Counted from the stretch's first letter, positions 32,576-41,915 are shown. The stretch: DNA of 64,000 bases from Tessaracoccus flavescens (GCF_001998865.1 NZ_CP019607.1:2604001-2668000), one strand, 5' to 3'. Translations and numbers: made by a program. Notes: a model not told the origin generated them from the sequence alone.

Positions 32576-33960
32576 GGCAGATCCTCTCCGCCAAGCAGAT
32601 CCGTGATGCCGAACAGCACGTCTTCGACACGCAACCCGACGTCGACCTCATGGGCCGCGCTGCGGCGGCGGTGGCGAGGATCGCAGACGCCGTGACCCCC
32701 GAGGGGACGGTGCTCGTCGCCGTCGGCCCGGGCTACAACGGCGGGGACGGGCTCTTCGCGGCTGCCCGGCTCGCCCCGCACCGCCCGGTCCTGCTCTGGC
32801 TCGCCATGGGGAAGGCCCACGAGGCGGGCCTCGAGGCGGCCGTGCGTGCGGGTGCGCAGGAGGTCGACGCCGTCGGCGCGATCGGTTCGCTCGTCGACTG
32901 CTCCCTCGTCATCGACGCCGTGACCGGACTCGGTTCGCGGCCGGGGCTCCCGGCACAGGTGGCCACCTTCGCCGCTGCCTGCGAGGACGAGCACGTCACC
33001 GTGCTGTCGGTCGACCTTCCCTCCGGGCTGGATGCCGACGCCGCCGAGCCGCACGAGAGCTTCCGCGCGGCCCACACCGTCACGTTCGCCGCGCCGAAGC
33101 CGTGCCACGTCCTCCAGCCTGCCGCCTCCCGCTGCGGAAGACTCCACGTCGTCGACATCGGTCTCGACGTCGAGGCCGGCAACCTTCGCCAGGCCGAGGA
33201 GTCCGATGTGGCGCGCTGGTGGCCGGTCCCACACGAGGGGTCTGACAAGTACTCGCGGGGCGTGGTCACGGTCGACACGGGATCGGAGACCTACCCCGGC
33301 GCCGCGCTGCTCTCCTGCGCCGGGGCGCTGCACGCGGGGGCGGGGATGGTCCGCTACACCGGACGGGCGCCGTCCGGGCTGATCATGTCGCGGTTCCCCA
33401 GCGTCGTGATCGGCGACGGTCGGTCCGAGGCGACCGTGCTCGGATCCGGCTGGGGTGACACGGACAACGCCGCCTCGCGGGTCGAATGGGCGAAGCTGCA
33501 CCGGCTGCCCGCAGTTGTCGACGCCGACGCCCTCTACTCGCTGCCCAACGGCAGGCTGGAGGGCTGGCTGCTCACCCCGCACGCAGGAGAACTCGGCCGG
33601 ATTCTCGGCTGCACGAGGGCGCACGTGGAGGCCCAGCCGCTCGAGTGCGCGCGCGAGGCCGCACGGCACACCGGTGCCTCGGTGCTCTTGAAGGGGGCCA
33701 CCCAGTACATCGCCGAGCCGTCGGGGCGGGTCACCATCGCGGTCGCCGGTCCGGCGTGGACCGCGCGGGCCGGCTCTGGCGACGTGCTCGCGGGCATCTG
33801 CGGTGCGCTGCTGGCGAGCGGACTGCCCGCCTGGAAGGCCGGCGTGGTCGGGGCGAGCATCCAGGCCATCACCGCGACGAGGCATCCCGGGCCGTACACG
33901 CCGGATGATCTGTCGGCGCGGATGCCGCAGGTGATCGCCGAGCTGACCTCCGAGCTGTAG
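32572..33960 (+). CDS. nnrD: Bifunctional NAD(P)H-hydrate epimerase / ADP-dependent dehydratase
   Basis: The 462-residue protein repairs hydrated NAD(P)H. The N-terminal YjeF-N epimerase half has VGPGYNGGDGLFAAARL and LSVDLPSGLDADAAE; the C-terminal ribokinase-like dehydratase half has HAGAGMVRYTG, LTPHAGELGRILG and the active-site WTARAGSGDVLAGICGALLASG. Domain order and length are as in bacterial Nnr. Its stop is 3 nt from that of the convergent mannosyltransferase, with no hairpin between. Confidence 0.94.
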   Translation: MRQILSAKQIRDAEQHVFDTQPDVDLMGRAAAAVARIADAVTPEGTVLVAVGPGYNGGDGLFAAARLAPHRPVLLWLAMGKAHEAGLEAAVRAGAQEVDAVGAIGSLVDCSLVIDAVTGLGSRPGLPAQVATFAAACEDEHVTVLSVDLPSGLDADAAEPHESFRAAHTVTFAAPKPCHVLQPAASRCGRLHVVDIGLDVEAGNLRQAEESDVARWWPVPHEGSDKYSRGVVTVDTGSETYPGAALLSCAGALHAGAGMVRYTGRAPSGLIMSRFPSVVIGDGRSEATVLGSGWGDTDNAASRVEWAKLHRLPAVVDADALYSLPNGRLEGWLLTPHAGELGRILGCTRAHVEAQPLECAREAARHTGASVLLKGATQYIAEPSGRVTIAVAGPAWTARAGSGDVLAGICGALLASGLPAWKAGVVGASIQAITATRHPGPYTPDDLSARMPQVIAELTSEL

Positions 33961-33963
33961 GCG

Positions 33964-35100
33964 TCAGGCCGCCAGCGCGTCGTCGCGCACCGACATCGAG
34001 ATGGCCCGTGCGTAGTGCCCCATCAGTTCGGAGCAGACGTTGTCCCAGGTGCGCTCGAGCACGGACACGCGGGCCGCGCTGCCGAACGACTCACGCCGCT
34101 CGGGGTCGTCGACGAAGCCCTGCACCTCCGCGCGGAGCGCGCCCAGGTCGCCCGGCGTGTAGAGGCGCCCGGTGCTCTGCGGGTCGATCAGGTCGATCGG
34201 CCCGCCACGGCGCGGCGCGACGACGGGAAGTCCGGACGCCTTCGCCTCCTGGATGGCCTGGCAGAACGTCTCCATCTCGCCCGGATGGACGAACACGTCG
34301 AGGCTCGCCATCGCATGTGGGAGTTCCTCCCCGGTCAGCTGGCCGAGGAAGAGGGCGCCGGGCAGGCTCGCCTCCAGTTGGCCGCGCAGCGGGCCGTCGC
34401 CGATCACGACGAGCCTGGTGCCTGCGATCCCGCTGACGGCGGCGAGATCCTCGACCCGCTTCTCGCTCGCCAACCTGCCCATGTAGCCGATCACCGTCTC
34501 ACCGTCGGGGGAGAACCGGCGGCGGAGGTCGTCGTCACGCTTCGCAGGGTCGAACCGCACGGAGTCGACGCCGCGGCCCCACACGCCGACCCGCGGGATG
34601 CCCTGACCGATCAACTGGTCGCGGGCGAACGTCGACGGCGCGAAGTTCAGCGACGCGAGGGAGTGCACCTGGCGCACCTGGTGCCAGAGAATCGGTGCGA
34701 CATGCGGGAACCCGTAGCGGGCCGCATACGTGGGCACCTCGGTCTGGTAGATCCCCACCATCGGGATGCCGAGCTTCGCCGCCACCGATGCGGCCTTGTA
34801 GCCGACGATGAAGGGCGCCGCGAGGTGCACCACGTCGGGCCGGAAGTTGGTGAGCAGGCGCTCGATCGTGAGCGAGGAGGTCGTCACGACGCGCACCTGG
34901 TCGTAGAAGGGAAGACCGATCGAGGCGACCGACTCCACCGGGAAGCCGCAGTAGGTGGAAGGGGTCCGGTCACCGTCCTGGGGGGCGATCACCATGGCCT
35001 CGTGTCCATTGGCCAACAGATGCTCCAGGATGCGCAGCACCGAGTTGGTGACGCCGTTCAACTGGGGGAGAAAAGATTCCGCGACAATGGCCACTCGCAC
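33964..35100 (-). CDS. mgtA: GT4 alpha-mannosyltransferase, MgtA-like
   Basis: The 378-residue protein starts [27 protein letters not shown], has [22 protein letters not shown] and [39 protein letters not shown] with the E-x7-E pattern of GT4 enzymes. This is the actinobacterial family of GDP-mannose-dependent alpha-mannosyltransferases (MgtA, formerly PimB) that build glycolipid and lipoglycan anchors at the inner face of the membrane. Other GT4 substrates remain possible. A GTG start 6 nt from TAGCAT. Confidence 0.82.
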   Translation of the reverse strand: MRVAIVAESFLPQLNGVTNSVLRILEHLLANGHEAMVIAPQDGDRTPSTYCGFPVESVASIGLPFYDQVRVVTTSSLTIERLLTNFRPDVVHLAAPFIVGYKAASVAAKLGIPMVGIYQTEVPTYAARYGFPHVAPILWHQVRQVHSLASLNFAPSTFARDQLIGQGIPRVGVWGRGVDSVRFDPAKRDDDLRRRFSPDGETVIGYMGRLASEKRVEDLAAVSGIAGTRLVVIGDGPLRGQLEASLPGALFLGQLTGEELPHAMASLDVFVHPGEMETFCQAIQEAKASGLPVVAPRRGGPIDLIDPQSTGRLYTPGDLGALRAEVQGFVDDPERRESFGSAARVSVLERTWDNVCSELMGHYARAISMSVRDDALAA

Positions 35101-35106
35101 GCCCCC

Positions 35107-35112
35107 ATGCTA
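35107..35112 (-). promoter_or_regulatory. -10 box of leaderless mgtA
   Basis: Minus-strand TAGCAT, then 6 nt, then the GTG at 35100. The IS element ends about 66 bp upstream, so the promoter is intact. Confidence 0.55.
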
Positions 35113-35178
35113 CTCCGAACGCCCTTTCCAGACCGCATACTCGGGGCCAACGCCTGGTGACAGGTAGATGACGTTCCC

Positions 35179-35239
35179 GTTGCCTCATGTCAAGATGCCC
35201 GCTTGGTTTGAGTCGTTGCCTCATCTGAAGATGCCCGCG
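35179..35239 (+). repeat. Left doubled terminal repeat of the IS
   Basis: GTTGCCTCATGTCAAGATGC-CCGC at 35179 and GTTGCCTCATCTGAAGATGC-CCGCG at 35215, 36 bp apart start to start, differing at few positions. The inner copy overlaps the 3' end of the transposase gene. Confidence 0.8.
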
Positions 35240-36464
35240 TGATTTTGGTGCGGGAGAGGTAGACGTGGTTGCGTTTCGCGCGTCGCTGGACGGCTCCGCG
35301 GCGTTTGGCGAGGTCGAGCAGGTTGCCTTGGATCACAGCGATCTGGTCGCCGAGTTCGATGGGGTCGACGGTGTCGAGGCGGTCGTGGAGGGCAGCGTGC
35401 TCGGCTGGGGTGAGCGTGTCGGGGTGGTCGCGAAGGAGCCGGTCGGCTGGTGTGGTGGCGGTGTCGTGGCGTTTGGTGACTTTCGCGCCGGTGCGGGTTT
35501 TCGAGATCAGTTTCTGGCTGGGCATCAGCAGGTTGTTTCGGGTGTTCCAGGCGGGCCAGAGGTGGTTGAGGAGGTCAAGTTCGCGGGCGGTGTCGTAGCG
35601 CCAGTAGCCGACGGCGCGGCGCACGATCGACCAGTTCTTTTGCTCGATGTGGGCTTGGTCGTTGGAGTGGGAGGGCCGGCCGCGGGTGAAGGTGATCTGG
35701 CGCAGGTTGCAGTAGCGGGAGAGGTGGTGGTTGATGAACTCGGATCCGTTGTCGGAGTGGATTCCCAGGATCAGGAACGGGAACCGGCCGATGAGTTGGT
35801 CGAGGCCAGCGGCGACGATGCGTTCGCCTTTGGAGCGCACGGTGCAGGTTTCGGTCCAGCCGGTGGCGATGTCGGTGGCGTTGAGGCTGTAGTGGAAGGT
35901 GCCGTTGTTGTCGCCGCCTTCGTGGCCGACCAGGTCGATCTCGATGAACCCGGGTTCGGTGTCGTTCCACTCGGCCCAGGTCTTGAGCGGAATCGAGGAC
36001 TTCAACAACGAGCCGGGTTTGGTGTGGGCGATGCCTTTGGCAGCGATCAGTCCGGTGCGGTAGGGCTGCAGGTGCCGGTCCATGGTGGCCGGTGACATGG
36101 CCAGGAGCTGGTCACGGACCTCGACGCTCATGTCGAGTCGGTCGAGGCGTTCCAGCGCGGCCAGCAACCGTGGCAAGGCGGCTGCGAGACGTTTCGAGGC
36201 GATCCCGTCGAGCATGGCCCAGCACCGCACCAATGCTTCGGTGACGTGTGTGTCGTAGCGCCTGATCGCCTCTCGGGGTTTGCGGGGCCCGGGCATCTGA
36301 CCGGTCGCGGCGCGGCGCAGCATCTTGCGGGCATGATCGCGATGCCAGCCGGTGACCTGGACCACCGCGTCCAGAATCGCGGCCTTCTCCGCCTTGGTCG
36401 CCTTCGTCCATGCCTTCGCCTGGGCCGTGGTGATCGCTTTGCGCTGGGCCATCGTCAACTCCAT
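35190..36464 (-). CDS. DDE-type (rve domain) transposase
   Basis: The 424-residue protein has an N-terminal helix-turn-helix region (AEKAAILDAVVQVTGWHRDHARKMLRRA), then an integrase core. The catalytic acidic residues are visible as Asp in FIEIDLVGHEG, Asp in GIHSDNGSEFINHHL and Glu in NDQAHIEQKNWSIVRRAVGYWRYD, with spacing near D-D-35-E. The basic tail (RRAKRNHVYLSRTKITR) is typical. The frame is intact, so the element may be active. ATG 36464 or 36452; the second has GGAG upstream. Confidence 0.88.
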   Translation of the reverse strand: MELTMAQRKAITTAQAKAWTKATKAEKAAILDAVVQVTGWHRDHARKMLRRAATGQMPGPRKPREAIRRYDTHVTEALVRCWAMLDGIASKRLAAALPRLLAALERLDRLDMSVEVRDQLLAMSPATMDRHLQPYRTGLIAAKGIAHTKPGSLLKSSIPLKTWAEWNDTEPGFIEIDLVGHEGGDNNGTFHYSLNATDIATGWTETCTVRSKGERIVAAGLDQLIGRFPFLILGIHSDNGSEFINHHLSRYCNLRQITFTRGRPSHSNDQAHIEQKNWSIVRRAVGYWRYDTARELDLLNHLWPAWNTRNNLLMPSQKLISKTRTGAKVTKRHDTATTPADRLLRDHPDTLTPAEHAALHDRLDTVDPIELGDQIAVIQGNLLDLAKRRGAVQRRAKRNHVYLSRTKITRASSDEATTQTKRAS

Positions 36465-36482
36465 CCTCGTAGCGTGCCGCTA

Positions 36483-36542
36483 CGCGGGCATGTTGAGATG
36501 AGTCAACGAATCGACCTACGCGGGCATCTAGCGTGAGTCAAC
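36483..36542 (-). repeat. Right doubled terminal repeat of the IS
   Basis: Two inverted copies of the left-end motif, 36483-36507 and 36519-36542, start to start 36 bp as on the left. A palindrome CGTAGC-N5-GCTACG (36468-36484) abuts the inner copy and may regulate the transposase. Confidence 0.8.
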
Positions 36543-36573
36543 TCGACGTTTAGTCTTTTCGGGCTTCAGCGCG

Positions 36574-36579
36574 TAGACT
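36574..36579 (+). promoter_or_regulatory. -10 box of the DEAD-box helicase gene
   Basis: TAGACT lies 32 bp inside the IS boundary on the genomic side. It predicts a leader of about 115 nt, long compared with the leaderless genes nearby. Confidence 0.45.
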
Positions 36580-36704
36580 CGTACGGCCCGGCCGAGGCGG
36601 TTCCACGCCCGCGTTTCACATTCCTGATGCGTTGTTTCATGAGCGGGCACCGGCCCGAGTTCACATCTGCGGGCCGTCACCCCAGTGCTAGGACACCTTT
36701 TTAC

Positions 36705-38756
36705 ATGAATGCACCACGCCGTAAGGCCCGTTGGTCGACCGAGAAGCGCGCAGCCAAGGGCCGCACGCCCCAGCGCCGCCGCACCGATTCCGCCCCCTCC
36801 GACGCCCCCATGAACCGCAAGCAGCGCCGCGCCCTCCAGTTCGGCGACCAGCAGGGCAAGTACAACACCGAGGCCCGCCGCGACGACGCACCGCGTCAGG
36901 AGCGCGACGAGCGCCGCTCGTCCGAGCGCCGCGACGACCGCGGCTCCCGCTCGTACGACCGTCGAGACGAGCGTGGCGGCCGTTCGTTCGATCGCCGGGA
37001 CGATGACCGTGGTGACCGTCGCGATGACCGTGGTGGCCGCTCGTTCGATCGCCGTGACGATGATCGTGGTGGCCGTTCCTATGACCGTCGCGATGACCGT
37101 GGTGGCCGCTCGTTCGATCGCCGTGACGATGATCGCGGTGGCCGTTCCTATGACCGTCGCGATGACCGTGGCGGTCGCTCCTTCGATCGCCGTGACGATC
37201 GTGGTGGCCGTTCCTTCGACCGTCGTGACGACCGCGGCTTCAACCGCGACCGTGACGACCGGGGTGCAGGTGAGCGCCGCCGCGACGATCGCGGCTTCGG
37301 CGAGCGTCGCCGTCGCGACGAGTCGTACCGCCCCGCGCAGCGCTTCGACACGCGCCGCAATCACGAGCCCCGTGGCATCGAGGACCGTCGCCGCAGGCAC
37401 GACCATGACGACCGCCAGGGCTTCGAGGAGACCTCGGACCAGATGGAGTGGACGGCGACAACTGCCGAGGCCGTCGAGGGTGAGGTGACCTCCGGCTTCT
37501 TCGAACTCGGCGTCGCGGAGCCGCTCGTGCGGGTCCTCGCCAGCCAAGGCATCACCGACCCCTTCCCGATCCAGGCGGCCACCATCGGCGACGCGCTCGC
37601 GGGCAAGGACGTGCTCGGTCGCGGCCGCACCGGCTCGGGCAAGACGCTCGCGTTCGGCCTGCCGATGCTCACCCGCCTCGCGCAGGGCAGCCCGGTCGGC
37701 TCGCCCCGCGCCATGATCCTCACCCCCACCCGCGAGCTCGCGCTGCAGATCGCCGACAACCTGTCGCCGCTGGCGGCCGCGGTCGGGATCGACCTGACGC
37801 TGATCGCCGGTGGCATGTCCTACGGACCGCAGCTGCGCGCCTTCGAGCGTGGCGTCGACGTCGTCGTCGCCACCCCGGGCCGCCTGATCGACCTGCTCGA
37901 GCAGGGCGCCGCCGACCTCAGCCAGGTCGACATCGCCATCCTCGACGAGGCCGACCACATGGCCGACCTCGGCTTCATGCAGGATGTCCGCACGCTGCTC
38001 GACGCCTGCGGCGACGGCCAGCGCCTCCTCTTCTCCGCCACCCTTGACGACGCCGTCGACAAGCTGGTCCAGAAGTACCTGCACGATCCGGTCACCCACG
38101 AGGTCGACTCGGAGAAGGCCTCCGTCACGACGATGGTGCACCGCCCGCTCCTGGTGAAGCCGCACCACAAGAACCAGGTGACCGCCGAGATCGCCAACCG
38201 CGAGGGTCGCACCGTCCTGTTCGCCCGCACCCAGCTGGGCACCGACCGGATCGCGGCCCAGCTGCGCGACGCCGGCGTCATGGCGGGCGCGCTGCACGGC
38301 GGCCTCACCCAGGGCGCCCGTGCCCGCATCCTCACGGCCTTCCGTGAAGGCGCTGTTCCCGTTCTCGTCGCCACCGACGTCGCCGCCCGCGGCATCCACG
38401 TCGACGACGTCACGCTCGTGCTGCAGGTCGATCCGCCGCACGACTCGAAGGACTACCTGCACCGCGCCGGTCGCACCGCCCGCGCAGGCCACGAGGGCGT
38501 CGTCGCAAGCATCGTGCTTCCGCACCAGCGCAAGCTGTCGCGCCGCCTGCTCGGCCAGGCCGGCGTCGGCGCCGAGCCGCTGGAGATCGAGCCGGGAACC
38601 CCCGAACTGCGCGAGGCGACCGGTGCCCGGCCGACCTCCGGGGTCGCCATCCCGGAGGGCGAGTACCTCAAGCTGATCGCACCCAAGCAGCAGCCCCGTC
38701 GGCGTCCCGACGGTGGCCAGCGTGGGCGCGGTCGCGGACGGGGCCGTCGCTACTGA
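36705..38756 (+). CDS. DEAD-box RNA helicase with Arg/Asp-rich repeat N-terminus
   Basis: The 683-residue protein has two parts. Residues 1-245 are highly charged and disordered; 75-180 repeat blocks of the form DRRDDRGGRSFDRRDDDRGG. The helicase core follows: Q motif FPIQAATI (287-294), GRGRTGSGKT (305-314), PTRELALQ, DEAD (414-417, ILDEADHM), SAT, and HRAGRTARAG. A basic RGRGRGRGRRY tail ends it. Such helicases (RhlE/CsdA-like) remodel RNA; the RGG-like blocks suggest RNA binding and condensate formation. ATG 36705 is chosen by reading frame and composition; an upstream in-frame ATG at 36627 lacks support. Confidence 0.92.
   Translation: MNAPRRKARWSTEKRAAKGRTPQRRRTDSAPSDAPMNRKQRRALQFGDQQGKYNTEARRDDAPRQERDERRSSERRDDRGSRSYDRRDERGGRSFDRRDDDRGDRRDDRGGRSFDRRDDDRGGRSYDRRDDRGGRSFDRRDDDRGGRSYDRRDDRGGRSFDRRDDRGGRSFDRRDDRGFNRDRDDRGAGERRRDDRGFGERRRRDESYRPAQRFDTRRNHEPRGIEDRRRRHDHDDRQGFEETSDQMEWTATTAEAVEGEVTSGFFELGVAEPLVRVLASQGITDPFPIQAATIGDALAGKDVLGRGRTGSGKTLAFGLPMLTRLAQGSPVGSPRAMILTPTRELALQIADNLSPLAAAVGIDLTLIAGGMSYGPQLRAFERGVDVVVATPGRLIDLLEQGAADLSQVDIAILDEADHMADLGFMQDVRTLLDACGDGQRLLFSATLDDAVDKLVQKYLHDPVTHEVDSEKASVTTMVHRPLLVKPHHKNQVTAEIANREGRTVLFARTQLGTDRIAAQLRDAGVMAGALHGGLTQGARARILTAFREGAVPVLVATDVAARGIHVDDVTLVLQVDPPHDSKDYLHRAGRTARAGHEGVVASIVLPHQRKLSRRLLGQAGVGAEPLEIEPGTPELREATGARPTSGVAIPEGEYLKLIAPKQQPRRRPDGGQRGRGRGRGRRY
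36927..37244 (+). repeat. Imperfect coding repeats in helicase N-terminus
   Basis: About 9-17-codon units of Asp-Arg-Arg-Asp-Asp...Arg-Gly-Gly-Arg-Ser repeat at least eight times. The similar codons make the DNA repeat prone to slippage. Confidence 0.8.
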
Positions 38757-38781
38757 TTCCCGGACTAAGATCAACGGCGCT

Positions 38782-39702
38782 ATGGAATCTGCTGATCTTT
38801 CGTTGAGGGTCGCGACGCCGGATGACGCCGCCGAACTGTTGCGTGTCATCGGCGCCGCCTTCTCGGCGCGTCGCCCGGTCGACCCGCCGGCCGACGCGCT
38901 CGCCGACACCGTCGATGACATCGCGCGCGCCCTCTCCGAGGGGACGGGCGTGCTGGTCGAGGCCGACGGCGAGATCGTGGCCGGCCTCCTGATCGACATC
39001 GAGGGGGACACCGCCACCCTGCGCCGCGTCTCCGTCGTGCCCGAGGCCTCGGGGCAAGGTGTCGCGCGTGAGATGGTGACGGCCGCGCTCACCGTTGCGG
39101 CCGACCTGGGTGCCTCCCGCGCCCGGCTCGTGGCCCGCGAGGAGTTCCCCGAGCTGATCCGCTGGTGGGGCGAGCACGGATTCGTCGTCCTCGGGCCGGC
39201 GCCCAAGGGGCTCTGGCTCGGCCGCGACCTTCCGGTGATCCTCGACGTCCCGACCGCCGAAGCCATGCAGGAGCTCGGCCGCAGGCTCGCCGCCCTGCTG
39301 CGACCGGGCGACGTGATCGTCGCCACGGGGGATCTCGGCGCGGGCAAGACGACCCTGACGCAGGGCATCGGCGAGGGGCTCGACGTCGAGGGCCCCGTCA
39401 TCTCTCCGACCTTCGTCATCTCCCGGGTCCACCCCAGCCGGGGAGAGGGCCCGGCGCTCGTGCACGTCGACGCCTACCGGCTCGGTGAGGCCTCGGAACT
39501 CGCCGACATCGACCTCGACGCCTCGCTCGAGCAGTCCGTCACCCTCGTCGAATGGGGAAGCGGGCTGGCCGAGTGGCTGGCCGAGGACCGGCTCGACATC
39601 GAGATCGCCCGCGGCCAGAGCAGCGACGTGCGCACCGTCTACCTCACCGGTACCGGCCCCCGCTGGGCAGGCGCCCTCGACGAACTCAGGGAGCAGGCAT
39701 GA
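38782..39702 (+). CDS. tsaE: Fused GNAT acetyltransferase / TsaE ATPase
   Basis: The 306-residue protein joins a GNAT domain (about 1-150, RVSVVPEASGQGVAREMVTAAL is the acetyl-CoA loop) to TsaE (about 160-306, with VATGDLGAGKTTLTQGIGEGL as the P-loop and SPTFVISRVHPS...LVHVDAYRL). TsaE is the ATPase of the TsaB-TsaD-TsaE complex that makes t6A37 in ANN-decoding tRNAs. The same fusion is known in other actinobacteria. TAAGAT (38766-38771) is a possible -10 with a very short leader. ATGA overlap with tsaB. Confidence 0.9.
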   Translation: MESADLSLRVATPDDAAELLRVIGAAFSARRPVDPPADALADTVDDIARALSEGTGVLVEADGEIVAGLLIDIEGDTATLRRVSVVPEASGQGVAREMVTAALTVAADLGASRARLVAREEFPELIRWWGEHGFVVLGPAPKGLWLGRDLPVILDVPTAEAMQELGRRLAALLRPGDVIVATGDLGAGKTTLTQGIGEGLDVEGPVISPTFVISRVHPSRGEGPALVHVDAYRLGEASELADIDLDASLEQSVTLVEWGSGLAEWLAEDRLDIEIARGQSSDVRTVYLTGTGPRWAGALDELREQA

Positions 39703-40343
39703 CCTACACGCTCGGCATCGACACCAGCCACCACGTCGCCGTCGGCATCGCGCGCGACGGCGAGGTAGTCGCCCGCTCCGTCGTGCAGGATTCCCGGGCC
39801 CACGTCGAGGAGCTGATGCCGTCTGTGCTGCGTGCCTGCGCCGAGGCCGGGATCGCCCTGACCGACATCGACGAGATCGCCGTCGGCATGGGTCCCGGCC
39901 CTTTCACCGGACTGCGGGTCGGCGTCGCGACCGCCTGGACCCTCGCCCACACGGCGGGCATCACCCCGCGCGGGGTCTGCTCGCTCGACGTGGTCGCCCG
40001 CCAGTTCGCCGATGCAGGTGCCTCGGCCGAGTTCATCGTCGCGGCCGACGCCCGGCGCAAGGAGCTCTACTGGCGCAGCTACGGGGCCGACGGCACGCCG
40101 ACCGGTGAGCCGCAGGTCAGCGCGCCCGAGTCACTGCCCCAGCTTCCGGTGGCGGGGGCCGTCCCGGAGGCGTACCGGCACCTGTTCACCCTGCAGGGCC
40201 CGACCGAGCTCGACCCTGGGGTGCTGGCCGCCCGGTGGGAAACGCTCGAGCCCGCGGGAGACGAGCCCTTCTATCTCCGGCAGGCCGACGCGACGGTGCC
40301 AGGCAAGCCGAAGTCCGCACTTCCGCGGCTGCGCGCCCGATGA
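39699..40343 (+). CDS. tsaB: t6A synthesis subunit TsaB
   Basis: TsaB is the non-catalytic partner of TsaD. The 214-residue ASKHA-fold protein has LGIDTSHHVAVGIARDG, HVEELMPSVLRAC and AVGMGPGPFTGLRVGVATA, standard for TsaB (YeaZ). It overlaps both neighbours by 4 nt, so tsaE-tsaB-rimI-tsaD are translated together. Confidence 0.93.
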   Translation: MTYTLGIDTSHHVAVGIARDGEVVARSVVQDSRAHVEELMPSVLRACAEAGIALTDIDEIAVGMGPGPFTGLRVGVATAWTLAHTAGITPRGVCSLDVVARQFADAGASAEFIVAADARRKELYWRSYGADGTPTGEPQVSAPESLPQLPVAGAVPEAYRHLFTLQGPTELDPGVLAARWETLEPAGDEPFYLRQADATVPGKPKSALPRLRAR

Positions 40344-40825
40344 TCGTCGAGACGGCGCGGCAGTCCGACCTGGACGCGATCGTCAGCCTCGAGGGGCACT
40401 TCGGCGTGGCCTGGTCGGCCGACTCGTGGCGCCGCGAACTTGAGGGCGACGGGCGCTTCGTCCTGATTGCCCGCCGCGAGGAGGGCGGGATCGTCGGCGT
40501 GGCCTGCTTCCAGATCGTCGACGAGGTCGCCGACCTGCACCGCATCGTGGTGGCCCCCGACCAGCGACGCCTCGGCTTCGCCCGCGTGATGCTCGTCTCA
40601 GGCCTCCAATGGGCCATCGGACAGGGCGCCACGCGGATGCTGCTCGAGGTCGAACACACCAACGCGCCCGCGATCACCCTGTATCGCGGCTATGGCTTCC
40701 GTGAGGTGGCCAGGCGACCCGACTACTACGGCCCCGGGGCCGACGCGCTCGTGCTCGAGCGCCACCTCGAGGGCGTCGACGCCGACTCCGTCGGCATGTG
40801 GGACATGGAGGACATGCATGAGTGA
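40340..40825 (+). CDS. rimI: Ribosomal-protein-S18-alanine N-acetyltransferase RimI
   Basis: The 161-residue GNAT protein has [28 protein letters not shown] and [30 protein letters not shown], the RimI pattern (LEV---N--A--LY---GF). RimI acetylates the S18 N-terminus in E. coli; in mycobacteria RimI homologues act more broadly. Its usual place between tsaB and tsaD is kept. An 8-nt overlap with tsaD. Confidence 0.92.
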   Translation: MIVETARQSDLDAIVSLEGHFGVAWSADSWRRELEGDGRFVLIARREEGGIVGVACFQIVDEVADLHRIVVAPDQRRLGFARVMLVSGLQWAIGQGATRMLLEVEHTNAPAITLYRGYGFREVARRPDYYGPGADALVLERHLEGVDADSVGMWDMEDMHE

Positions 40826-41861
40826 GCCACTGGTGCTCGGAATCGAGTCGTCGTGCGACGAGACCGGCGTCGGGATCGTCCGCGGCCGGACGCTGCTGGC
40901 CAATGAGGTGGCCAGCTCGGTCGACCTCCACGTGCGCTTCGGCGGCGTGGTGCCAGAGGTCGCCAGCCGCGCCCATCTCTCCGCGATCGTCCCTGCGCTC
41001 GAACGGGCCGCCGCGACGGCCGACGTCGACCTCGCAGACGTCGACGCGATCAGCGTCACCGCAGGGCCTGGGCTGATGGGGGCCCTCGTGGTGGGCATCG
41101 CCTCGGCGAAGGCGCTCGCCGCCTACCTGAACAAGCCCCTCTACGGGGTCAACCACCTCGTGGGACACGTGGCAGTCGACCTGCTCGACCACGGCGCCCT
41201 GCCCATGCCCTCGCTCGCGCTGCTCGTCTCCGGCGGCCACACGTCGCTGCTGTACGTCGAGGACATCGCCACGAAGATCACCGAGGTAGGCTCGACGATC
41301 GACGACGCGGCGGGCGAGGCCTACGACAAGGTCGCGCGCATCCTCGGCCTCCCGTACCCGGGCGGCCCCGTCATCGACAGGGCGGCTGCTGAAGGCGATC
41401 CGACGGCGATCCGCTTCCCGCGCGGCCTCACTGCCCGCCACGACCTGGAGAAGCACCGCTTCGACTTCTCCTTCTCCGGCCTCAAGACCGCCGTGGCGCG
41501 CTGGGTCGAGCAGCGACGCCTCGACGGGCTCGACGTCCCTGTCAACGACGTCGCGGCGAGCTTCCAGGAGGCCGTGTGCGACGTGCTGACGGCCAAGACC
41601 GTCGACGCGGCCCAGCACTTCGGCGTCAACTCGATCCTGATCGGCGGGGGAGTGGCGGCCAACTCGCGGCTGCGCACCCTGCTCGAGGAGCGGGCGGCGG
41701 CCGTCGGGATCGAGCTGCGACGCCCCCGTCCTGCCCTCTGCACCGACAACGGTGCGATGATCGCGGCGGTCGCGAGCGAGGCCATCACCAGTGGCGTCTC
41801 ACCATCCGGACTGGATTTCTCGGCGAACTCAGGTCTGCCAGTCGGCACGATCGTCGTCTGA
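40818..41861 (+). CDS. tsaD: tRNA N6-adenosine threonylcarbamoyltransferase TsaD
   Basis: TsaD transfers threonylcarbamoyl to A37 of tRNA. The 347-residue protein has [27 protein letters not shown] (metal His), [35 protein letters not shown] (second His), [36 protein letters not shown] and [11 protein letters not shown]. All are family hallmarks. It closes the block; an ABC transporter gene with its own promoter follows. Confidence 0.96.
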   Translation: MSEPLVLGIESSCDETGVGIVRGRTLLANEVASSVDLHVRFGGVVPEVASRAHLSAIVPALERAAATADVDLADVDAISVTAGPGLMGALVVGIASAKALAAYLNKPLYGVNHLVGHVAVDLLDHGALPMPSLALLVSGGHTSLLYVEDIATKITEVGSTIDDAAGEAYDKVARILGLPYPGGPVIDRAAAEGDPTAIRFPRGLTARHDLEKHRFDFSFSGLKTAVARWVEQRRLDGLDVPVNDVAASFQEAVCDVLTAKTVDAAQHFGVNSILIGGGVAANSRLRTLLEERAAAVGIELRRPRPALCTDNGAMIAAVASEAITSGVSPSGLDFSANSGLPVGTIVV

Positions 41862-41894
41862 GCAGCCACTATTGCAGCAACAAGTAGGTAACGA

Positions 41895-41915
41895 TCTGGT
41901 GTCAAAGTGACCAGA
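41895..41915. promoter_or_regulatory. Inverted repeat upstream of the ABC importer operon
   Basis: TCTGGT and ACCAGA are exact inverse arms with 9 bp between; an inner GTCA-AAG-TGAC adds symmetry. It lies about 28 bp upstream of the TATCGT box (41943-41948), as an operator might. Confidence 0.4.

Larger units (their letters stand above)
35179..36542 (-). mobile_element. Insertion sequence with doubled terminal repeats
   Basis: A 1,364-bp element carries one transposase gene. Each end has two related 24-25-bp repeats (consensus GTTG-CTCAT-T-A-ATGCCCGC) pointing inward: 35179-35202 and 35215-35239 on the left, 36483-36507 and 36519-36542 on the right. No clear target duplication flanks it (left ...TTCCC, right TCGAC...). 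It lies between mgtA and the DEAD-box gene, which read away from each other. Family is uncertain; rve-type IS of the IS481/IS1202 kind are candidates. Confidence 0.8.

Noticed and set aside
36927..37244. Helicase head repeats as a CRISPR array or IS
   Set aside because: They are short in-frame codon repeats of Asp/Arg/Gly/Ser without spacers.
36528..39465. Very long minus-strand frames opposite the helicase and tsaE genes
   Set aside because: They are antisense to confidently assigned genes, have low-complexity composition set by the GC-rich third position, and match no family.
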